Source: Phytohabitans flavus (GTDB lineage: Bacteria > Actinomycetota > Actinomycetes > Mycobacteriales > Micromonosporaceae). From it: a stretch of 64,000 nt of DNA. Shown here in pieces: positions 18,361 through 26,159 of this stretch. Position numbers and translations under genes: made by a program. The stretch's first letter is position 1, and each line of letters starts with the position of its first letter. The notes under the pieces are model-generated. The model searched no databases. It had not been told where the DNA came from and saw nothing but the letters and a program-made list of their open reading frames with translations. The DNA lies in NCBI RefSeq assembly GCF_011764545.1, contig NZ_AP022870.1:1038001-1102000 (forward strand), given 5' to 3'.

Positions 18361-18612
18361 CTACGAGAACCGTCGCGGCCGTCTGGCGAACACCCCGTGG
18401 GTGTCGACATAGGTCGGTCGATGGATTCCTTGCCGAATGGCCTGGTCGGCCAGCCGGGTCTTGAACCGAAAGCGTCGCGTCGGCCGCTTCCGAAACGCCG
18501 CGTCACCAGGCTCAGAGATGATCCCGCCGGTGGCGATAGGCCGATCCACCGGAGCCTCGGACAGCTCCTCGGCGCGAATCGTGTGATCTGTCGGCGCAGA
18601 TGTATCCGCCAA
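18361..18612 (-). CDS. Small basic protein upstream of the RiPP-like operon (83 aa)
   Basis: From a TTG at 18612, six bases after GGTGGAGGG, a minus-strand frame reads 'MADTSAPTDHTIRAEELSEA', then an acidic/Pro linker, then a very basic end ('FRKRPTRRFRFKTRLADQAI'). It is upstream of, and on the same strand as, the 50-residue peptide, 148 bp apart. A second, internally deleted copy of its DNA lies before the NUDIX gene at 10143-10250, which suggests a duplicated cassette. No family recognised; a small DNA- or RNA-binding accessory protein or another precursor-like peptide are possible. Confidence 0.4.
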   Translation of the reverse strand: MADTSAPTDHTIRAEELSEAPVDRPIATGGIISEPGDAAFRKRPTRRFRFKTRLADQAIRQGIHRPTYVDTHGVFARRPRRFS

Positions 18613-18635
18613 CGTCGGCCCTCCACCTCGCCTCT
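18448..18635 (-). repeat. Fuller copy of the small-ORF repeat also at 10143-10250
   Basis: Contains both conserved blocks of the pair: TCTTGAACCGAAAGCG and, 105 bp further on, TGATCTGTC, AGATGTATCCGCC and CTCCACCTCGCC. Both copies have the same orientation and precede minus-strand genes about 8 kb apart. Substitutions at scattered positions show the duplication is not recent. Confidence 0.55.
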
Positions 18636-18957
18636 GTAGCCGCGACGCGCTAGACAGTTGGAGTCGTGAGTACATGGCCATCACTCTGCGTCCATGATTT
18701 CTCAGCACGCAGTCTCCTGGGAATGCCGACCTGCGGTCCGACCTTGTGTCCGACCTTTGGTCCGACCGGCCACCGAAGTGCGAAAACAGCGATCCACACC
18801 AAAGCTGCCGGAGAGCGATCAAGCCTGCTGTGTAGCATGCCGGAGCGGACATAGAGACGGCCGGATCGATGGTGACCTGCCCATTTTGCCAAGCCGCGAG
18901 CGCGCCTCCCGGGGGCCGTGTTTACGCGCGTACGGCGGTGACGGTGATGATGGACGG
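18613..18957. other. Divergent intergenic region
   Basis: About 345 bp between the small basic protein gene (minus) and the epimerase gene (plus). It must contain the promoters for both directions. The only clear structure is the 12-bp tandem repeat at 18726-18767. No convincing gene was found on either strand. Confidence 0.4.
18726..18767 (-). repeat. 12-bp tandem repeats, GTCGGACCNAAR type
   Basis: Read on the minus strand, GTCGG recurs four times at exactly 12-bp steps (GTCGGACCAAAG, GTCGGACACAAG, GTCGGACCGCAG, GTCGG). A homologous block, in the other orientation, lies at 26587-26628 and both are followed by ATTCCCAG. The step of 12 would also allow a repeated tetrapeptide V-G-P-K, so it could be a relic of coding sequence rather than a set of binding sites. 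Confidence 0.6.
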
Positions 18958-19989
18958 ATGCGGCTGCTCATCCTCGGTGGTACCTGGTTCCTCGGACGCG
19001 CGCTTGGCGTGTTGGCGCTCGACGCCGGATGGTCCGTTACGACGTTCAATCGGGGCATCTCGGCGGCTGACCTTCCGGGTGTGCAGGCAGTCCGCGGTGA
19101 CCGGGAGCGGCCGGAGGATCTGATCCGGCTCGCCGACTATGGCCCGTGGGACGCAGTCATCGACACGATCGGCTATGTGCCGCGTCAGGTTCTGGCTACG
19201 GCCACAACGCTGGCTCCGGCCGCGGGTCGGTACATCTTCGTCTCCTCCGTCAACGTCTACACCGGCTGGCCGGACAAGCCGTTGGACGACACGTCGCCGA
19301 TCTTCGAGTGTCCAGCTGATGCCGATGCTGACTTCGGCGCCGACCTCGGCTATGCCGGCCAATACGGTGCGTTGAAGGCTGGCTGCGAACGTGCTGTAGT
19401 GGAGGCGTTCGGGGCCGGCCGTGCCACTATCCTCCGCCCCGGCGTGATCTTGGGACCCCACGAGTATGTCGGCCGCCTCACGTGGTGGCTGGCCCGTGCC
19501 GCCCGTGGTGGGCAGCTGCTGGTCCCCGGGCCATCGGACCGGCCGATCCAGCCCATCGATGCGCGAGACGTCTCCGCGTTTGCGCTCGGCTGCGCGTCCA
19601 ACGGCCACGCCGGCTCGTTCAACCTCGCCGCACCGATTGGACATGCGACTTTCGCTGACCTTGTCAACACCTGCGTCGCCGTAACAGCAGCCGGCACTGA
19701 GCCGGTGTGGGCAGACCCTGTATGGCTGGTCCGGCAGGGTGTTCAGCAATGGACCGAGCTGCCGTTGTGGCGAACCCACGAAGGCGTGTGGAAGGTCGAC
19801 AGCTCACGCGCCGAACACGCCGGGCTGCCAAGCCGGCCACTGCCCCAAACGGTCGCCGAGACGTGGGAATGGATGAACGGTGGCGGCACCGCAATCACCG
19901 GCACCGGCGAAGCCGGCCGTGTCGCGGATCATGGCCTCGCGGCAGAGCGAGAGCAAACGCTGCTACAGGCATGGATCAGACGCGACTAA
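18958..19989 (+). CDS. NAD-dependent epimerase/dehydratase family protein (extended SDR)
   Basis: A 343-residue Rossmann protein starting 'MRLLILGGTWFLGRALG', an NAD(P)-binding G-G-T-x-F-L-G loop near residue 7. Further family features are 'YIFVSSVNVYTGW' around 100 and 'YGALKAGCERAV' around 140, where the expected catalytic Y-x-x-x-K is Y-G-A-L-K. The later 'TILRPGVILGPHEYVGRL' matches the SDR substrate lid. Proteins of this subgroup act on nucleotide sugars or as reductases, and the substrate is not evident. It is the only plus-strand gene between 10 and 26 kb and stands alone. Confidence 0.88.
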   Translation: MRLLILGGTWFLGRALGVLALDAGWSVTTFNRGISAADLPGVQAVRGDRERPEDLIRLADYGPWDAVIDTIGYVPRQVLATATTLAPAAGRYIFVSSVNVYTGWPDKPLDDTSPIFECPADADADFGADLGYAGQYGALKAGCERAVVEAFGAGRATILRPGVILGPHEYVGRLTWWLARAARGGQLLVPGPSDRPIQPIDARDVSAFALGCASNGHAGSFNLAAPIGHATFADLVNTCVAVTAAGTEPVWADPVWLVRQGVQQWTELPLWRTHEGVWKVDSSRAEHAGLPSRPLPQTVAETWEWMNGGGTAITGTGEAGRVADHGLAAEREQTLLQAWIRRD

Positions 19990-20117
19990 GCCGGCGGCAG
20001 CTCCTGCGGCGCAGTCGCGGTAGCGACGAACAGTGCCGCCTCCTCGGCGCCATCCCGCGCCGCGAGCACAGGCTTCCAGCGGGCGGCGGAGAGCATGCCG
20101 TAGTCCTTCGGGGTTGT

Positions 20118-20543
20118 CTACATTTCGCCGCGGATTCTCATCCAGAGCTTGCCAAGCATATTTTGTCCAGAGCCGTCGGCGCCTTCGCCCCAGAAATAGT
20201 CGGTCGGTGAATCTTCAATAATTTCTTCGTGTCCGCTCTTGCGCAAGGCTTCTTGAGCCTCTGGGTGCTGCGCTAGCTTGGCTCGTAGGATTTCTTCCAG
20301 TACGGCCACTTTCTTTCTTCCCCAGTCGGGATCTTTAGCGGCCTCGTATGTTTCATTGGCTAGGAGCTTGGCTTCAATCGGGCTGCGAGCGTTACGGATT
20401 TCCTCCTGGCCGGCAGGATCAGTGCACTTGGCGGCCTGGTAGGCGTGCTCGGACGTTGGGTAGAGCTTCCCTCTAAATTCAATTGCATGCGCAGAGAAAT
20501 TGTTGAATACGTAGAATTCGGGCGTGTAGAACCTGATTGGCAT
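20118..20543 (-). CDS. NADAR family (YbiA/DUF1768-like) protein
   Basis: A 141-residue protein matching the NADAR/YbiA fold: 'FYVFNNFSAHAIEFRGKLYP', 'SEHAYQAAKC', 'PDWGRKKVAVLEEILRAKL', 'DYFWGEGADGSGQNMLGKLW'. The W-G, S-E-x-x-Y-Q and G-x-N-x-L-G-K motifs belong to N-glycosidases that cleave damaged riboflavin intermediates or ADP-ribose-linked compounds. It starts 3 bases after the stop of the upstream HTH-TPR regulator, so it is presumably translated from the same message. It is the enzyme half of the first of three regulator-enzyme cassettes. Confidence 0.88.
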   Translation of the reverse strand: MPIRFYTPEFYVFNNFSAHAIEFRGKLYPTSEHAYQAAKCTDPAGQEEIRNARSPIEAKLLANETYEAAKDPDWGRKKVAVLEEILRAKLAQHPEAQEALRKSGHEEIIEDSPTDYFWGEGADGSGQNMLGKLWMRIRGEM

Positions 20544-20546
20544 TGG

Positions 20547-21890
20547 CTAGGCGTCCTCGCTGTGTAGATCGTCTAGTAGGGCCGCAACGGGTTGCAGCGG
20601 TCGATGCGGCGCCAAGTCAGCACCGATACCCTTGATCTCCTCGAAGATGCGGTTCGCTCCACTGCTCCGAGCGATCGGCAGTGCGACGTGTGCGGTGCTG
20701 GCTGCTTGTTCCGGCTGGCCGTCCACAAGGTATGCCACGGCGAGGCGACTTAGCGCGGCTGCGCGATTTCGTTGGTAGACCGGTGGCAGGGTACGAAGGG
20801 CATCCTCGTACAGCCTGATCGCCTTCTTCGGCTTGCCGGTCGTCAGCCAGCAAGTCGCGCGCTCGATTTCGATGTGGCCGGGTGTGCAGTACGAGCCATG
20901 TCCCTCGTGTGCGTCCCCTACAGTGTCGCTAGCGGCCCAAGTGTGCGCCTCGTCAAGTAGCCGTTGTGAGGCGTACTCATCGCCGCCGAGCGCATGTCCG
21001 TAGGCTTCCTGGACGCGGATCGCCGCTCGTGTTGGTGTCGCCAGTTGTTCCTCATTGCGCCGCGCTGCTTGGGCGAGCCCGATGGCCTGTGCGGCGTTGG
21101 GCGTGGCGGCGGCCTGCTGAGAGCGCCGGAACATTGTCCAGGCCACCATGCGCTCGTCGTCGCCTTCGTGTGCCCACTCCATTGCGAGGTTCGTCCAGTA
21201 CCGGGTCTGGGCTATGTTGCCTGCGTCCTCGTACAACCAGGCGGCAGATTCGGCGTACTGCGCGCCGAGTCGCACGACCTCGAGTCGCTGCTCGTCCCGC
21301 AGGACCGACCGCAGGGCCTCTACGACCGAGATCTGGTTGAGCACCCCTGCCAGCGCGAAACGTGGGCCAAGCAGGTTGTCGGTCTTGACCAACGCATGCC
21401 ACTGCTCACGCAGGTGGAGCAAGATCTGCTCAAGGTGGGCAGGCGACGTGATCGCTAGGCGTTTTGCCGAACTAGGCTGCTGCGCATTAGGTATCGGTCG
21501 AATCGGTCGTGGTGCGAGCTGTGACGGGCGATGCACCCAGCCGCCAGGTGAACCATGAAAAGGCCCCTCCTGGACTCGGTCGCTGCGTCGTTGTACGTAG
21601 AGGCCGAGTTGGGTGTCGGTGGTGGCGCCGAGGACGTGGCGGAGGGCTGCGCGGCGTTGGTCGCTGGGCCAGCGGGTTTCGCCGCGTTCGAGTTTGCCGA
21701 TCCAGCGGAAGTCGACGTAGTGGGCGGTGAGGTCCCGGCCGGGGTAGAGCCGGTCAAGGGCTGCGTTGATTGCGTCGGCCAGTTCGGGCCGGGACATGCG
21801 CTGGCCGGGCCGAAGCGGGGACGCCATCTGCAGGCGCGAGTCGCTGAGCAGGGTGTTCGGTGTGATCACCGCGTCGGGATGGCGAGGCAT
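20547..21890 (-). CDS. HTH-TPR transcriptional regulator, cassette 1
   Basis: A 447-residue protein. Residues 1-100 hold an unusual XRE-like DNA-binding part with 'MSRPELADAINAALDRLYPG' and 'WIGKLERGETRWPSDQRR', shared with the proteins at 22639 and 24876. The remainder is helical and repeat-like ('RYWTNLAMEWAHEGDDER', 'ALSRLAVAYLVDGQPEQA'), consistent with TPR units that sense a ligand or partner. The last gene of the cassette, a NADAR protein, follows after 3 bp. An upstream element (21968-21981) is shared with cassette 2. The target is unknown; control of its own cassette is likely. Confidence 0.82.
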   Translation of the reverse strand: MPRHPDAVITPNTLLSDSRLQMASPLRPGQRMSRPELADAINAALDRLYPGRDLTAHYVDFRWIGKLERGETRWPSDQRRAALRHVLGATTDTQLGLYVQRRSDRVQEGPFHGSPGGWVHRPSQLAPRPIRPIPNAQQPSSAKRLAITSPAHLEQILLHLREQWHALVKTDNLLGPRFALAGVLNQISVVEALRSVLRDEQRLEVVRLGAQYAESAAWLYEDAGNIAQTRYWTNLAMEWAHEGDDERMVAWTMFRRSQQAAATPNAAQAIGLAQAARRNEEQLATPTRAAIRVQEAYGHALGGDEYASQRLLDEAHTWAASDTVGDAHEGHGSYCTPGHIEIERATCWLTTGKPKKAIRLYEDALRTLPPVYQRNRAAALSRLAVAYLVDGQPEQAASTAHVALPIARSSGANRIFEEIKGIGADLAPHRPLQPVAALLDDLHSEDA

Positions 21891-21967
21891 CTACTTCCCC
21901 AAAAACAGCCGGTCGAGCAGGGCAGATGCAAGCTGCCCAGCCATCGCTGCGGCGGGGTGCAGCCATG

Positions 21968-21981
21968 TATCAGCCTATCGG
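21968..21981 (-). promoter_or_regulatory. Shared upstream element of cassettes 1 and 2 (copy 1)
   Basis: On the minus strand CCGATAGGCTGATA lies 78-91 bp before the cassette 1 regulator start. The first 12 bases recur at 24084-24097, 69-82 bp before the cassette 2 regulator. TAGGCT inside it fits the loose actinobacterial -10 pattern TANNNT, but an operator is equally possible. Confidence 0.4.
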
Positions 21982-22090
21982 TCGCCTGGGATAGCGCGCA
22001 CCCGCCTGGGCCGAGTCGACCTAAGCGATTTTGACTCGCATTGGTACCGCATCGGAACGCCGACTAAGCAGTCGGGTCGGAGATCGTCGC

Positions 22091-22642
22091 CTATTGGGGC
22101 GTTACGGCGGCCAACGCCGCTCGCCACGGGAAGGTCGCGAGATGCTGCCCGCCGGTTCCGCGTGGGTGGGCCACCCACTGCCCCGGGCCGTAGATGATCT
22201 GGACGCCTTCATCGCGTAATGCCGCTACGGCGCGTTCGAAGGGACGGCGGGCGGCTAGGGCCGAGTTGACAAAGGGCAAGATCGATACGGGCGTTCCGTA
22301 TCCTATGGATTCGGCGATGACGTTGAGTGCGTATGTGTCGTTTACGCCGAGGGCCAGCTTGTTGATGGTGTTGTAGGTTGCCGGCGCGACGATGAGGGCG
22401 TCCGCAGTTGCGCTCGACCGGAGCCGGGGTGTGCCTGCCTGCTGGAAGTGTGCGCGGATGGGTGCGCCGGACTGCTGCTCAAGCGCGGCGGTGTCGATCA
22501 TTTCGAGGCCGGCAGGGGTGGCGATCAGTCTGACGGTCCAGCCGTCGGCTTGCGCGAGGCTGACGAGTGTTGCGACATGGGGCGCCGGTCCTGCGCCGCA
22601 CACGACGACGCACAGGTTCTTCGTGTTGCTCGGATGGCTCAC
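22091..22642 (-). CDS. HFCD-family flavoprotein (phosphopantothenoylcysteine decarboxylase-like)
   Basis: A 183-residue FMN flavoprotein related to Dfp/PPC decarboxylase and EpiD-type peptide decarboxylases. Visible motifs are the N-terminal nucleotide-fold strand 'LCVVVCGAGPAPHV', 'ADALIVAPATYNTINKLALG' (the A-P-x-T-x-N-T-x-x-K signature) and 'PVSILPFVNSALAARRPF'. The usual P-A-M-N-x-x-M is altered, so it is not the housekeeping CoA enzyme. The GTG start overlaps the stop of the upstream regulator (GTGA), giving strict coupling. The substrate may be a small acid or a peptide C-terminus; nothing here distinguishes them. Confidence 0.85.
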   Translation of the reverse strand: MSHPSNTKNLCVVVCGAGPAPHVATLVSLAQADGWTVRLIATPAGLEMIDTAALEQQSGAPIRAHFQQAGTPRLRSSATADALIVAPATYNTINKLALGVNDTYALNVIAESIGYGTPVSILPFVNSALAARRPFERAVAALRDEGVQIIYGPGQWVAHPRGTGGQHLATFPWRAALAAVTPQ

Positions 22643-24015
22643 GCCGTCGTACCCATCGTCGCTATGTACTCGCGTAGCTGTTGTCGTAGGTAGCGCGGTG
22701 AGCGCTGATAAAGGTCTTGCAGCATCCGATGAGTGTGCGGACGAGCTCGCACCTCTCCGGGTGCGTGACGCTCCGCTTGGCGGATGGTCGTAAATGCTTG
22801 CTCGAACTTGGCCCATTGCAGGTAGGCCCGTGCGGTGTCGAGCAGCAGCATCGCTTTGCGTTCTGGTACGGCCAGCTGATGCAGATCGACGGTTCCAGCC
22901 ACGGCGATCGCCGTGTTGACATCACCGAGTTCCACCGCAACCGCAACCCTATGCACTCGGACGTTGGTAGGCCCGAACGCCGTCCAGTAGATGTTGGCGT
23001 CACGGCCGACGTGTCGGGCGGCGGCATCGGCCTCGCTGAGCAGTGCGTTCGCGACGTCGTGGTGCTTTCCCCGAGCGGCGGCGATGGCACCTCGAAGTAG
23101 CAGCGCTCCGTAGAGCGAGAGCGCCTTGTTGTTGCCCAAGGAGGTCTCGGTGGCCAATGCTGCTGCGGCCGACTCGGCAACGCGCGCAGCAGTATCCGGG
23201 TGACCTCCCACGGCCAGACCGTGCACGACTGCCCGCATACTGCTTGCCACCAACAGCGGATCTCCTGTGCTACGCGCTGCGGCGAGACTGCGTTCGGCCG
23301 CGACGGCGGCGAGCGTTGGTTCGTCGCACTTCAGCAGGAGCCCACTTGCTATTTGATATGCCTGCGCGCCCAGCGCCACGCCCGCGGTCGCCTCGCTGTC
23401 GCGTGCCTGGATGCCAATCTGGTTGATCAGCGGAGGAAGATCGTGAAGTGCTTGCCGATACCGGCCGTCCTGGTATGCCCGATGAACGGCGTTGGTGCGC
23501 GCCACGAGCGTTCCCACCTCTCGGTCACGAGCGGGCGTGTCAGTTGGACCGCTACCCGCGGTGGGCATGAGGGCAGCGATCAGCTCGGCCAGGGCGGGCG
23601 CTGCCACGATGCGGAGGGCGGTCCGGCGATCCACGTCCTCATCTTCACCGACGCGGGTTCCTGGCCGGGCGGCGCTGACGTCTACCCTCGGCGGTGGCGG
23701 TCCGTCGGTGCGGCGTGGGCTGTAGAGGTCAAGCTCGGTGTCGGTGGCGGCGCCGAGGACCTGACGCAACGCCGTACGGCGTTCCTCGCTGGGCCAGCGG
23801 TGTTCACCACGTTCGAGTTTGCCGATCCAGCTGCGGTACACGTAGTGGGCGGTGAGGTCCCGCCCAGGATAGAGCCGGTCGAGGGTCGCGTTGACGGCGT
23901 CAGCGAGCTCGCCACGGGACATGCACTGGCCCGGCCGCCGGGGTGAGGGCAGGCGTTCACGCGCCTCGCTCAGCACGGTATTGGGCGTGACGGGCGTATC
24001 CGGATGGCGCGGCAC
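22639..24015 (-). CDS. HTH-TPR transcriptional regulator, cassette 2
   Basis: A 458-residue paralogue of the regulators at 20547 and 24876. The N-terminus 'MPRHPDTPVTPNTVLSEARE' is followed by 'MSRGELADAVNATLDRLYPG', 'YRSWIGKLERGEHRWPSEER' and an acidic/Pro linker. From about 160 it is helical with TPR-like periodicity ('ARAYLQWAKFEQAFTTIRQA'). Its stop overlaps the GTG of the HFCD flavoprotein by four bases, so enzyme synthesis depends on regulator translation. Upstream it carries the same 12-base element as cassette 1. Ligand and targets unknown. Confidence 0.82.
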   Translation of the reverse strand: MPRHPDTPVTPNTVLSEARERLPSPRRPGQCMSRGELADAVNATLDRLYPGRDLTAHYVYRSWIGKLERGEHRWPSEERRTALRQVLGAATDTELDLYSPRRTDGPPPPRVDVSAARPGTRVGEDEDVDRRTALRIVAAPALAELIAALMPTAGSGPTDTPARDREVGTLVARTNAVHRAYQDGRYRQALHDLPPLINQIGIQARDSEATAGVALGAQAYQIASGLLLKCDEPTLAAVAAERSLAAARSTGDPLLVASSMRAVVHGLAVGGHPDTAARVAESAAAALATETSLGNNKALSLYGALLLRGAIAAARGKHHDVANALLSEADAAARHVGRDANIYWTAFGPTNVRVHRVAVAVELGDVNTAIAVAGTVDLHQLAVPERKAMLLLDTARAYLQWAKFEQAFTTIRQAERHAPGEVRARPHTHRMLQDLYQRSPRYLRQQLREYIATMGTTA

Positions 24016-24083
24016 TCCAGCTTCCTCCCTTCACTGTCTCCTGACCGGGGCCCGGGTTCGGCGAGGCAATGCGGCTGTAGTGA

Positions 24084-24097
24084 TGTCAGCCTATCGG
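24084..24097 (-). promoter_or_regulatory. Shared upstream element of cassettes 1 and 2 (copy 2)
   Basis: On the minus strand CCGATAGGCTGACA lies 69-82 bp before the cassette 2 regulator start and matches 21968-21981 at the first 12 positions. No equally good copy was found before cassette 3, where only a weaker GCGGATAGCTGG is present. Function unknown. Confidence 0.4.
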
Positions 24098-24145
24098 CTG
24101 GTCAGTCCTGTTCCACACCGACGGCCACGATGTCAACACGGCAGG

Positions 24146-24871
24146 TTACGGCTGCTGCAGCAGGACCGCGAGGTGCTCGTCGAAGGCGTCGGCGAGGCTC
24201 GCCAGCACCGCGCGGCCCTTTTCGGCCGTGCCGGCGGATGGTCGGCCGATGACACCACTGTGGGTATAGGAGCGCATCCCATGCACCAGGAGCATCGGGC
24301 GTTCGTCGGCAGCGTGGTCGGCGTCGACGAAGTCCGCACCGACCGCGTCGGGTTGCACGTGCAGCAGGATGGAGACCTCCAGTTCACCGGCGTGCATGTC
24401 GTGGTGCGCGTCGGTGATGAGTTGCGCAGCGGCGCGTGCGTTGTCCCAGTCGGTACGTGTGGGGAACAGGGTCACTGAGCTGGGAGTCGAAGCGTTTGCG
24501 GTCTGCACGATGTTGCTGAGCACGTAGTTGCCGCCGTGGGCGTTGACGATGGCCAGGCGCGTGATGCCGGCGGCGGTAAGGGATGCCCGGATGTCCTCCA
24601 CGACCGCGGACAAGGTTTGGTGGCTGATGCTGACGGTGCCTGGCCACGTGGCGTGCTCGTGGGAGCAGGACACGGTGATCGGTGGCAGCGCCAGAACGTT
24701 GTGCCGCTGGGCGATCGCGTCGGCGATCGCCGCGGCGACGATGGTGTCGGTTGCCAGCGGTAGGAAGGAGCCGTGCTGTTCGAAGCTGCCGACCGGCAGC
24801 ACCGCGACGGCGGGCCGGCGGGTCTGGACGTCGGTGCTAGTGGTGCGCGGGAGGAGGTCCACGGACGCCAT
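24146..24871 (-). CDS. Creatininase family amidohydrolase (MftE-like)
   Basis: A 241-residue metalloenzyme with the creatininase signature: 'VAVLPVGSFEQHGSFLPLAT' (E-Q-H-G metal ligands, residues 21-40), 'LAIVNAHGGNYVL' and 'DMHAGELEVSILL'. The family cleaves cyclic or linear amides; members include creatinine amidohydrolase, formamide hydrolases and the mycofactocin peptidase MftE. It begins 4 bases after the stop of the upstream HTH-TPR regulator. All expected metal ligands are visible. Two creatininase relics lie at 8.2-8.5 and 11.9-12.2 kb, so this family has been repeatedly present in the neighbourhood. Confidence 0.9.
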   Translation of the reverse strand: MASVDLLPRTTSTDVQTRRPAVAVLPVGSFEQHGSFLPLATDTIVAAAIADAIAQRHNVLALPPITVSCSHEHATWPGTVSISHQTLSAVVEDIRASLTAAGITRLAIVNAHGGNYVLSNIVQTANASTPSSVTLFPTRTDWDNARAAAQLITDAHHDMHAGELEVSILLHVQPDAVGADFVDADHAADERPMLLVHGMRSYTHSGVIGRPSAGTAEKGRAVLASLADAFDEHLAVLLQQP

Positions 24872-24875
24872 CTTG

Positions 24876-26150
24876 TCACCGGCCCGTGAGGGCGCCGCGG
24901 TATGAGGCGAGGAACGCGTTAACGATGTCCAGGTCACGATGCGGACGCAGGCCGACAGCGAGCGGCTGCGCGGCACGGATGATCCGGTACGAGCCGACCG
25001 CAAGCGCCATTCGCAGGGCTCGGGTGCCGTGGTGGGCCGCCCCCTCGGGGTCCGCGGTGAGGTAGCACTCGCCGAGGTACACATGCCACAGGCCGGTGTC
25101 CAGCACCGCCGCCGCGGTCTGATCGGCGAGGACTTCCTCCAGGATGGAGGCGGCGGAGGTGGTGTCGCCGAGCAGGTGGCGGCAGCGGGCATCAGCAGCG
25201 GTGACATAGCGCAGGTCGCAGTGCCGGGCAATCTGGTCGGTGGCGTCCACACCGGCCCTGCGCAGCTGACGGCGAGCGAGGGCGATGACGTTGTGTGCGT
25301 CGTCGTCGCCGCTGGCGGCCAGGCTCTCGGCCAGGCGGATAAGGCAGAGCACGTGGGTGCGTGGTGGAACCGGGCCGTGGGTGAGCGAGCGCCGGGACAT
25401 GCGTATGGCGGTACGGATGTCGCCGTCGGCCAGGGCGCGCTGGCTGTGGCGCATGAGCGTGTAGGCGCCCAGGACTTGGGCGTCGATTTCGGCTGCCCGC
25501 CTGTGTGCTCGGGCGAGCCAGAGTCCGCCGTCGGGTTCGCCGGTGTTGTCGCTGATCCAGCTCATGAACTCCGACCAGTGTGCGTCGACGCCGGCGAGGT
25601 GGCGGCGTGCGCCGTCGACCTGCAGCCGGTCAAGGACGTCGAGGTATACGCGAATCCGGGTGCTCACGCCCGAGGCGACGGTCGCCGGGGTCAGGAGGGT
25701 GAGCTGGTCAAGCTCCCGCAGCCAGGCACCGACCGTCTCCGGCCCTCCCGATGCGAGTTCCTCTTCGATGCCTCCGAGGTGTGGCATCGTGGCCGGCAGG
25801 TTCTCGATGCGGGTTGCCGGCTCGCTGCTGATCGGGGTGGCCGAGCGGCGCGGGCTGAAGAGTCCAAGGTCATCGTCGGAGACGGCCCGCAGGACGTCGC
25901 GGAGTGCGGCCCGGCGTTCCTCACTGGGCCAGCGGTGTTCGCCGCGTTCGATTTTGCCGATCCAGGTTCGGTAGACATAGTGCGCGGTGACGTCCCGGCC
26001 CGGGTAAAGCCGATCCAGCGCCGCGTTGACGGCGTCGGCAAGCTCGCTGCGGGACATCCGCTGTCCGGGCCGGTGCGGCGATCCCAAGCGACCGCGGGCG
26101 TCGCTGAATGCGGTGTTCGGCGCGACGACCGTGTCCGGGTGACGAGGCAT
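24876..26150 (-). CDS. HTH-TPR transcriptional regulator, cassette 3
   Basis: A 424-residue paralogue, started at the ATG at 26150 because 'MPRHPDTVVAPNTAFSD' aligns with the starts of the other two. The DNA-binding block 'MSRSELADAVNAALDRLYPG', 'WIGKIERGEHRWPSEERR' is close to theirs, while the helical C-terminal half ('SRRSLTHGPVPPRTHVLCLI') has diverged. Four bases separate its stop from the creatininase start. Its start lies inside the tail of a damaged HTH gene on the same strand. Function is inferred only from family resemblance. Confidence 0.82.
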   Translation of the reverse strand: MPRHPDTVVAPNTAFSDARGRLGSPHRPGQRMSRSELADAVNAALDRLYPGRDVTAHYVYRTWIGKIERGEHRWPSEERRAALRDVLRAVSDDDLGLFSPRRSATPISSEPATRIENLPATMPHLGGIEEELASGGPETVGAWLRELDQLTLLTPATVASGVSTRIRVYLDVLDRLQVDGARRHLAGVDAHWSEFMSWISDNTGEPDGGLWLARAHRRAAEIDAQVLGAYTLMRHSQRALADGDIRTAIRMSRRSLTHGPVPPRTHVLCLIRLAESLAASGDDDAHNVIALARRQLRRAGVDATDQIARHCDLRYVTAADARCRHLLGDTTSAASILEEVLADQTAAAVLDTGLWHVYLGECYLTADPEGAAHHGTRALRMALAVGSYRIIRAAQPLAVGLRPHRDLDIVNAFLASYRGALTGR

Positions 26151-26159
26151 CTGAGCACT

